Positions 1-4,202 of a stretch of DNA of 8,365 nt are shown one piece after another. The notes below the pieces were generated by a model. That model saw only the letters and a list, made by a program, of their open reading frames with translations, did not search any database and was not told where the DNA came from. The number at the start of each line of letters is the position of its first letter. Positions within the stretch are counted from its first letter, which is position 1. The stretch is taken from assembly GCA_015489565.1 (NCBI GenBank), contig WFZM01000033.1:1-8365 (forward strand). The letters are read 5' to 3'. The position numbers and the translations under genes are program-made. This DNA comes from Patescibacteria group bacterium. Its GTDB lineage: Bacteria > Patescibacteriota > Minisyncoccia > Phycocordibacterales > UBA2100.

Positions 1-166
1 AGACAGCGAAAGCACTCCCATAGCATCAAAAGAACTCCAATCCAAACTCTCTCCAAAGAAAAACACTCAAACTCCACAATCCAAGAGTCTGATAGACAAA
101 GCCAGCCAAGGACTGCAGAATATCTTTGATTCTTTGTTGGGGGTTTTGGGGTTAAGGCCTAATTAA
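1..166 (+). CDS. C-terminal fragment of an unidentified upstream ORF
   Basis: The window opens inside an open frame (codons from base 2) of 54 residues ending at TAA 164-166. The other two forward frames are closed early. The visible tail is polar, rich in Ser, Lys, Gln and Pro (about residues 1-33), then has a short amphipathic or hydrophobic end reading NIFDSLLGVLGLRPN. That pattern would suit the disordered linker and terminal helix of a larger protein, but no family is recognisable and the N-terminus lies outside the window. It ends 25 bases before the next ATG, and the TATAAT assigned to that next gene lies just after this stop. It could also be a chance open frame, because 54 codons without a start is weak evidence. 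Confidence 0.45.
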   Translation, partial: DSESTPIASKELQSKLSPKKNTQTPQSKSLIDKASQGLQNIFDSLLGVLGLRPN

Positions 167-172
167 ATAAAT

Positions 173-178
173 TATAAT
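173..178 (+). promoter_or_regulatory. -10 box for the AI-2E family gene
   Basis: A perfect TATAAT lies 13 bases before the ATG at 192, which would put the transcription start near 185 and leave a leader of about 7 bases. No convincing -35 element is seen, and no Shine-Dalgarno sequence precedes the ATG (the bases before it read AAGATACTTTT). Confidence 0.5.
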
Positions 179-191
179 CTAAGATACTTTT

Positions 192-1244
192 ATGAATACG
201 AGATTTCAGAAAATACAAAATGCGACTTTTATTTTTATACTGGTCTCTGTTACATTGGCTTTTTTGTGGATATTAAGAGACTATACGATGCCCATTTTTT
301 GGGCTACTGTTTTAGCTATAGTTTTTTCACCCCTAAACGAAAAAATCAAAAAAGCGCTAAAAGGAAAAAGCGCTTTGGCCGCTTTTCTTACACTTAGCAT
401 TATAGTGTCCATGATAATTATTCCCAGCTCTATTTTAGGGGCGCTTTTTATTAAAGAATTAAGTTACCTGTATGAGCTTGGCACGGAGCAATATCCAAAC
501 AGCATTGACTTGAGTCATCTAAGCCAAAGCTTGCAAGAGAAGTTGCATATAAGCAGCGACCTTGACGCTCTGAAAGACAAAGCCGTGGCAAGCATAAAAT
601 CTTATGCGGACAATATAAGCAATTTTGCTTTTGGGGTAGGGAAGACCAGTTTGGATTTTGTCTTTAAGTTTGCTGTGATGCTTTATATTTTATTCTTCTT
701 TTTAAAAGATGGGCAAAAATGGGTCAAGCGAGTTATGGAAATAATGCCTCTTGGTGCCAAGAAGGAGAACTACTTGCTTCGCAAGTTTTCTGCTATGGTG
801 CGTGCTGTTTTTAAGGGCTCCTTTGCTATAGCTCTGGTACAGGGCTCTCTGGGAGGCTTGTTGTTTTGGATAGTTGGCATACCAAGTCCGATAGTCTGGG
901 CGGCGCTTATGATGCTTTTGGCTTTTGTTCCGGCTATTGGCCCGGCTCTAATATGGGCGCCGGCGGCTTTGATTTTGTTTTTCTTGGGTGATACGGCGGG
1001 AGCCCTGGTTATTTTGCTCGGTGGAGTCTTTTTGATAGGAACGGTGGATAATTTGCTAAGGCCATACTTACTTGGCAGAGGAACAGATATGCCTGACCTT
1101 TTGATTTTTCTTTCTGTTTTGGGCGCCATCTCAATATTTGGTATGGCCGGAGTGGTTATCGGGCCTGTTCTGTCGGCTCTTTTCCTTGCCGTCTGGGAGC
1201 TTTTTGAAAAAGAATTTAAAGATGACCTAAAGCATTGGGGTTAA
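192..1244 (+). CDS. AI-2E family transporter / PerM-type membrane protein
   Basis: A 350-residue polytopic inner-membrane protein of the AI-2E/PerM (YdiK/YhhT) family, which is typically about 340-370 residues, so it is full length. Hydrophobic segments lie at about residues 12-46 (two helices), 61-88, 153-171, 208-230, 234-264, 269-286 and 303-336. A hydrophilic region at about 90-150 between membrane segments matches the soluble domain usual in this family. Family-like motifs are the FVPAIGPALIW stretch (245-255), DNLLRPYLLG (286-295) and the FGMAGVVIGPVLSA stretch (316-329). The first ATG is used; it has no Shine-Dalgarno sequence but a TATAAT just upstream. Members have been linked to autoinducer-2 export, Na+/H+ antiport or unassigned permease roles, so the substrate cannot be told from sequence. 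It appears to be transcribed on its own. Family confidence is high; function is unknown. Confidence 0.9.
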   Translation: MNTRFQKIQNATFIFILVSVTLAFLWILRDYTMPIFWATVLAIVFSPLNEKIKKALKGKSALAAFLTLSIIVSMIIIPSSILGALFIKELSYLYELGTEQYPNSIDLSHLSQSLQEKLHISSDLDALKDKAVASIKSYADNISNFAFGVGKTSLDFVFKFAVMLYILFFFLKDGQKWVKRVMEIMPLGAKKENYLLRKFSAMVRAVFKGSFAIALVQGSLGGLLFWIVGIPSPIVWAALMMLLAFVPAIGPALIWAPAALILFFLGDTAGALVILLGGVFLIGTVDNLLRPYLLGRGTDMPDLLIFLSVLGAISIFGMAGVVIGPVLSALFLAVWELFEKEFKDDLKHWG

Positions 1245-1296
1245 GTGTTTTCCACAAATTTTAAATTCCTAAGCTCTACAAGAGAATTTTTTTCTG

Positions 1297-1305
1297 TGCT
1301 ATACT
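1297..1305 (+). promoter_or_regulatory. extended -10 promoter for the LOG-family gene
   Basis: TGC followed by TATACT (1300-1305) is a good extended -10 element. The ATG at 1315 starts 9 bases after the box, so the transcript would begin at or within a few bases of the start codon. No clear -35 is seen, as is usual for extended -10 promoters. There is no Shine-Dalgarno sequence. Confidence 0.6.
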
Positions 1306-1314
1306 TTGCCTTAT

Positions 1315-2019
1315 ATGACAGATTCAAAAGAAAAGAAGGGCGATAAAGATGCTCCGGAAATGGCTTTTTTTGCCGAGCATATTGAGAAGCAGTTAGCAAG
1401 AAGGGTAGAGAATATTAAGCGCGAAATGGAGGACGGTTTTCATGCTATAAGAAATTATCCAAAAGCTGTAACTTTTTTTGGCTCGGCTCGTTTTAGTGAA
1501 GACAACCCTTACTACCAGAAGGCGCGCGCCATATCCAGTAAGCTTTGCAAGGATGGCTGGACCGTAATAACCGGTGGTGGTCCGGGAATAATGGAGGCCG
1601 GCAACCGGGGGTCTTTTGAGACTTGTGGTAAGAGTGTAGGCTTTAATATTGAGCTCCCAAGAGAGCAGTCTTTAAACCCTTATACAACCGATAACATTAC
1701 CTTTCATTACTTCTTTACCAGAAAGGTAAGCATGGTGTTTTCTACGGAAGCTTTTTTGGTCTTTCCCGGAGGTTTTGGTACACTGGACGAATTCTTTGAA
1801 ATTTTGACTTTGGTACAAACCAAGAAAATACCAAGATTGCCCATAATACTTGTGGGAAGAGCGTTCTGGGAGCCTCTGCATGATTTTATTAAAGAAGTCT
1901 TGCTAAGCAAATTTCAAACCATATCTCCGGAGGATATAAATCTTTACAGAATAGAAGACGATGTTGATGAAATTGTAAAGCTGGTAAAAGCCGCTCCGAT
2001 GAGGTACGAATATGAATAA
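1315..2019 (+). CDS. LOG / TIGR00730 family Rossmann-fold protein (putative nucleoside 5'-monophosphate phosphoribohydrolase)
   Basis: A 234-residue cytosolic protein of the 'lysine decarboxylase-like' LOG family. Proven members hydrolyse the N-glycosidic bond of cytokinin riboside 5'-monophosphates or of AMP-type nucleotides; they are not decarboxylases. Visible hallmarks are a first strand ending FFGSAR (54-59), the nucleotide-binding turn GGGPGIMEAGNRG (87-99), the FFTRKVSM segment (133-140) carrying the conserved Arg-Lys, and the signature PGGFGTLDEFFE (151-162) with its catalytic Glu. A helical, charged extension of about 45 residues precedes the core. I chose the ATG at 1315 rather than the in-frame TTG at 1306, because a strong extended -10 (1297-1305) directly abuts the TTG, which would leave it upstream of the transcription start. 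The stop is followed by an AT-rich trailer. The true substrate is unknown. Confidence 0.88.
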   Translation: MTDSKEKKGDKDAPEMAFFAEHIEKQLARRVENIKREMEDGFHAIRNYPKAVTFFGSARFSEDNPYYQKARAISSKLCKDGWTVITGGGPGIMEAGNRGSFETCGKSVGFNIELPREQSLNPYTTDNITFHYFFTRKVSMVFSTEAFLVFPGGFGTLDEFFEILTLVQTKKIPRLPIILVGRAFWEPLHDFIKEVLLSKFQTISPEDINLYRIEDDVDEIVKLVKAAPMRYEYE

Positions 2020-2056
2020 TAAATAAGAGATAATAAATAATAGATAAAAGATGATT
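2015..2056 (+). repeat. AT-rich ATAA-type trailer after the LOG gene
   Basis: From the stop codon onward the sequence is an irregular repeat of (A)ATAA units. Its first 12 bases, AATAATAAATAA (2015-2026), recur exactly at 3054-3065 after the next gene, and a similar stretch follows the last gene of the window. It contains stops in several frames. It is low complexity, so common origin of the copies is uncertain. Confidence 0.45.
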
Positions 2057-2124
2057 GACTCCACGGCTTGACGTAGCCGGTGCGTAGGGGTTAAAGGATT
2101 ATGAGCTTATCAAATTGCAAAAGT

Positions 2125-2153
2125 TTGACATTAAGTTGGCCTTGGTATATAAA
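2125..2153 (+). promoter_or_regulatory. sigma-70-type promoter TTGACA-N17-TATAAA for the disrupted gene
   Basis: A perfect -35 TTGACA (2125-2130) is separated by 17 bases from TATAAA (2148-2153). An overlapping TGG-TATATA reading (2143-2151) would make an extended -10. Transcription would begin near 2160, two bases before the ATG at 2162, so the message would be essentially leaderless. This is the best two-part promoter in the window. Confidence 0.7.
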
Positions 2154-2161
2154 AGATAAAT

Positions 2162-3043
2162 ATGGAAAAGGGTCAATCAACACAGTTGGATACAGCCGAG
2201 CAAGAAGCTGTAAGAGAATTAGCGGATGAAATACGGCGTATTATACGTCTTGAAACGAATCCGTTGGAACATGAGTAATGGCATGGCGGACCGTATACTC
2301 CTGTAAGCGATTTTATAGATGGAGATAGCCCGTTTAGAGAGGATTGGCCGGGAATTCTTAATGATGAGAAGCGACTCAAGTTGATGCCTGCCGCAATAAA
2401 GAGAGTTTTGTTTGATGAAAATGGCAATGTCGGGAGTTTATTTCCAGAGGAGGCTGAAGCTTTGCGTGACATATTTATTTATCTGAGAGAGTCTATAGAT
2501 GGAGAGAAAGCGTTTGGTGCTACCAGATTGATAAACTGGCGACCTTTGGAGAGTGCCATAAAATCAGCTCTTGAAAATGGCGTGTGCAACATGCCATATT
2601 CTGCACATAAGTACTTACTGGAACTGTATATATATCATTTAAGATGCACGCCCACATCAAAGATGTTTGCCGATAACCCAATAGATTTAGTTATAAGAGA
2701 TGGGAAATCAGAAATTTATTTATACGCAGCGTTATATATGGGGCGCGTAGAACTTTTTGAAAAGTACTTGGAATATTTCATTAATCAATATGTTACAATA
2801 TCTCTTAAAAATAATGGTTATGACGACACATGGGTTGAATATATATTTTCAGATGATTTCGGATCATTGGCTAAACTTTGGGAAAAGCACAAAAGGGAAG
2901 GTATTCCAGGATACCATGAATTCCTAAGTTCGTTTATAGCTAAAATACAAGATGAGCGAACTAGGAGTGTCTTGCAAGAATACAACGAAAAGGGCAAAGA
3001 ATTGGCTGCTAAACGGGATAAGAAGCATGGCACGGCAAATTGA
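2162..3043 (+). pseudogene. unrecognised gene interrupted by an in-frame TAA at codon 39
   Basis: From the ATG at 2162 the frame reads 38 codons, meets TAA at 2276-2278, then stays open without another stop to TGA 3041-3043, for 293 amino-acid positions if the stop were read through. The ATG lies two bases after the predicted start of a consensus promoter, which supports it as the original start. The stretch just after the stop, beginning WHGGPYTPVSDF, looks like real protein and has no in-frame ATG until 2384 (a TTG lies at 2381), so a downstream restart would yield about 219 residues and lose this part. The product would be soluble, charged and mostly helical, with Lys/Arg-rich ends; I recognise no family, motif or signal peptide. 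A single base change to a sense codon would repair it. Possible causes are a nonsense mutation, a sequencing error, stop readthrough, or two separate products. A strong terminator follows at 3070-3104. Confidence 0.6.
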
Positions 3044-3069
3044 TAAAATAAGAAATAATAAATAACAAA
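3041..3069 (+). repeat. AT-rich ATAA-type trailer after the disrupted gene
   Basis: After the TGA stop, an immediately following in-frame TAA begins an AT-rich trailer. It contains AATAATAAATAA (3054-3065), identical to 2015-2026, and runs straight into the terminator stem at 3070. The two identical copies bracket the disrupted gene. Confidence 0.4.
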
Positions 3070-3104
3070 GCGTGGATTTTGCGAAGCAAAATCCACGCCT
3101 TTTT
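3070..3104 (+). terminator. intrinsic terminator, 13-bp perfect stem
   Basis: GCGTGGATTTTGC (3070-3082) pairs perfectly with 3086-3098 across a GAA loop and is followed by C and five Ts (3100-3104), a classic rho-independent terminator for the gene ending at 3043. Read on the minus strand, the same hairpin is followed only by TTTG, so reverse termination would be weaker. Confidence 0.85.
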
Positions 3105-3217
3105 CTACGCAAAAGTAGTAAGCAGCATGCCCGGTGCAGTAGTTTTTAATATCAGTGATACGGTACAGTATGTTTAAAGAATTATAGCCCGGGGTACTTT
3201 TACTTCATTTCCACTGC

Positions 3218-3247
3218 AAAAACCCACGCTCGTCGCGTGGTTTTTTT
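3218..3247 (-). terminator. bidirectional terminator directly after ssrA
   Basis: A 6-bp stem CCACGC (3224-3229) / GCGTGG (3235-3240) with a 5-base loop is flanked by five As (3218-3222) and seven Ts (3241-3247). On the minus strand it ends tmRNA transcription with a T5 tail; on the plus strand it would stop read-through from the gene ending at 3043 with a T7 tail. It begins almost directly after the tmRNA 3' end. Confidence 0.75.
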
Positions 3248-3248
3248 G

Positions 3249-3612
3249 TGGAGATGGGGGGAATCGAACCCCCGTCCGATGGGGACAAATTTACACATCT
3301 ACGCGGTATAGTTTGTCTTGAGAATTTAAACTCTAAAGCTAAAAGACAAACAAAAAAACTTTAGAGTCGAGCCTGAGATTCACTGACTGCTCGGCGGGCA
3401 GTCAGCTAAGCCTTCAAAAATATGACACCCAAGTAGCTTGGAAGGCATGGGCTACTTGGATGGCACACGACTTATACTAATTGTGCGTATGCAAGTGGAC
3501 TAGGTACGCTAGCCCTTTGTGCTGTTCTTGCAGCTATTTGTGGCTGTCAAAGTTGCCAACTTGCCGCGCCGTGTAAACTTGCCAGATCCCATCGTCGAAG
3601 CCGATCATCCCC
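3249..3612 (-). ncRNA. ssrA: transfer-messenger RNA (tmRNA)
   Basis: One-piece tmRNA of about 364 bases that, with SmpB, rescues stalled ribosomes. The 5' end GGGGATG (3612-3606) pairs with CATCTCC (3256-3250) to form a 7-bp acceptor stem that keeps the G3-U pair used by alanyl-tRNA synthetase. The conserved GGCTTCGACGATGGGAT region follows the 5' end, and the T arm carries GTTCGATT. The discriminator base is A (3249), but the next bases read C-A-A, so the terminal CCA is not encoded and must be added. Inside lie the tag frame (3531-3472), a 9-bp stem CCAAGTAGC/GCTACTTGG, an 8-bp stem CTGACTGC/GCAGTCAG, and an H-type pseudoknot formed by 3311-3319 with 3343-3351 and 3331-3338 with 3359-3366. 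It lies 70 bases downstream of smpB on the same strand, with a terminator right after it. Confidence 0.96.
3472..3531 (-). other. tmRNA tag-peptide reading frame (19 residues plus UAA)
   Basis: The segment AAAUAGCU before GCA at 3531-3529 aligns with the bases before the resume codon in known tmRNAs (UAGUC-GCA in E. coli, UAACU before the Bacillus tag). Reading from that GCA gives ARTAQRASVPSPLAYAQLV and then UAA (3474-3472). The alternative frames give CKNSTKG then stop, or a frame that starts just after a UAG; both fit the resume consensus worse. The unusual point is the end, YAQLV, where most bacterial tags end in LAA. The frame assignment is an inference from alignment by eye. Confidence 0.65.
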
Positions 3613-3652
3613 GAGCGCCACTTTTTGCTAACACAAGAAGTGGCCCTCGGGG
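3609..3652 (-). promoter_or_regulatory. leader hairpin that includes the tmRNA 5' end
   Basis: Bases 3609-3623 and 3638-3652 form 15-base inverted arms with a single mismatch and a 14-base loop. On the minus strand the 3' arm ends with the four Gs that start mature tmRNA (3612-3609), so in a smpB-ssrA precursor these Gs could pair with CCCC upstream instead of with the acceptor stem. There is no T-tract after the stem, which argues against an ordinary terminator. It may be a processing or timing element; the role is inferred. Confidence 0.6.
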
Positions 3653-3682
3653 CTGACCGATATTTAAAAAAGAATGGGTCGG

Positions 3683-4129
3683 CTAACGGTATTTCAAAGA
3701 ACGCTTTAAGTCTCTTTCAAGGTCACGCTTTCTTATTTCTTCTCGCTTGTCGCGTCTTTTCTTTCCACGAGCAACTGCGAACTTGAGTTTGACCAATCTC
3801 CCTTTATTATACAACGAAAGAGCGGGTAGAGTCAAGCCTTTTTCTTGTTCTTTTCCTATCAGTTTATTTATCTCTTTTTTGTTTAATAAAAGTCTGCGCG
3901 CTCGCTCCGGGTCGTAGTTGTCAGGGCTGTTTGCTGCCTGATAGGACGGTATGCTTGCGCCTATAAGAAACGCTTCGCCTCCGCGCATTACAACGCGTGC
4001 GCCTTTGAGCGAAGCGCGCCCCAGCTTGACTGATTTTACTTCAAATCCTTTAAGCTCTATACCCGCTTCGTATTCTTCAAGTATTTCATAATCATGATAT
4101 GCTTTTTTGTTTTGTGCAAATACTGCCAT
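3683..4129 (-). CDS. smpB: SsrA-binding protein SmpB
   Basis: A 148-residue, very basic RNA-binding protein that delivers tmRNA to stalled ribosomes; length is typical of SmpB. Family motifs are ELKGFEVKSVKLGRASL (25-41, where Phe29 replaces the more usual Thr of GTEVKS), the NYDPERARRLLLNKKEI stretch (71-87), and a Lys/Arg-rich C-terminal tail starting GKKRRDKREEIRKRD (122-136) that in this family inserts into the mRNA channel. The ATG at 4129 follows an extended -10 by 6 bases and has no Shine-Dalgarno sequence, suggesting a leaderless message. The stop is TAG at 3685-3683. ssrA follows 70 bases downstream on the same strand, so both parts of the trans-translation system may share a transcript, and ftsH diverges 73 bases upstream. 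Confidence 0.97.
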   Translation of the reverse strand: MAVFAQNKKAYHDYEILEEYEAGIELKGFEVKSVKLGRASLKGARVVMRGGEAFLIGASIPSYQAANSPDNYDPERARRLLLNKKEINKLIGKEQEKGLTLPALSLYNKGRLVKLKFAVARGKKRRDKREEIRKRDLERDLKRSLKYR

Positions 4130-4135
4130 GCAAGC

Positions 4136-4144
4136 ATTCTAACA
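4136..4144 (-). promoter_or_regulatory. extended -10 promoter for smpB
   Basis: On the minus strand TGT (4144-4142) precedes TAGAAT (4141-4136), and six bases later comes the smpB ATG. Transcription would begin at about the A of the ATG. A weak -35 candidate, TTTCTA, lies 17 bases further upstream (4164-4159). It mirrors the ftsH promoter at the other end of the same 73-bp gap. Confidence 0.6.
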
Positions 4145-4187
4145 TAAAAAGTTATTCTTAGAAATTCTGGTAAAAAAATCAAAAGTA

Positions 4188-4196
4188 TGCTATTTT
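4188..4196 (+). promoter_or_regulatory. extended -10 promoter for ftsH
   Basis: TGC precedes TATTTT (4191-4196), and the ftsH ATG starts after six further bases (ATTGCC), placing the expected transcription start on or next to the A of the ATG. No good -35 and no Shine-Dalgarno sequence are present. The spacing is the same as for smpB on the opposite strand. Confidence 0.55.
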
Positions 4197-4202
4197 ATTG
4201 CC

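Noticed and set aside
770..1129. 119-codon minus-strand open frame within the AI-2E gene
   Set aside because: It is antisense to a well-recognised membrane protein, shows no family motif and mirrors the hydrophobic codons of the plus strand; a shadow frame.
1306..1314. TTG start extending the LOG protein by three residues
   Set aside because: It directly abuts the -10 box, so it would lie upstream of the transcription start; ATG 1315 fits better.
2064..2079. Small inverted repeat CGGCT-N6-AGCCG after the LOG gene
   Set aside because: Only 5 base pairs and no following T-run, so not supportable as a terminator or an RNA element.
2173..2472. 99-codon minus-strand open frame across the start of the disrupted gene
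   Set aside because: Considered because the plus-strand gene is broken here, but it has Ser/Arg-rich shadow-like composition, no promoter, and the plus-strand frame is longer with a consensus promoter.
3041..3043. TGA as a possible sense codon (alternative code as in some candidate phyla)
   Set aside because: Only one gene ends in TGA and it is followed at once by TAA; no gene here needs TGA read as an amino acid.
3181..3186. TATAAT on the minus strand in the gap between terminators
   Set aside because: No -35, no TGn extension and no downstream minus-strand gene (the first ATG there gives seven codons), so an orphan match in AT-rich DNA.
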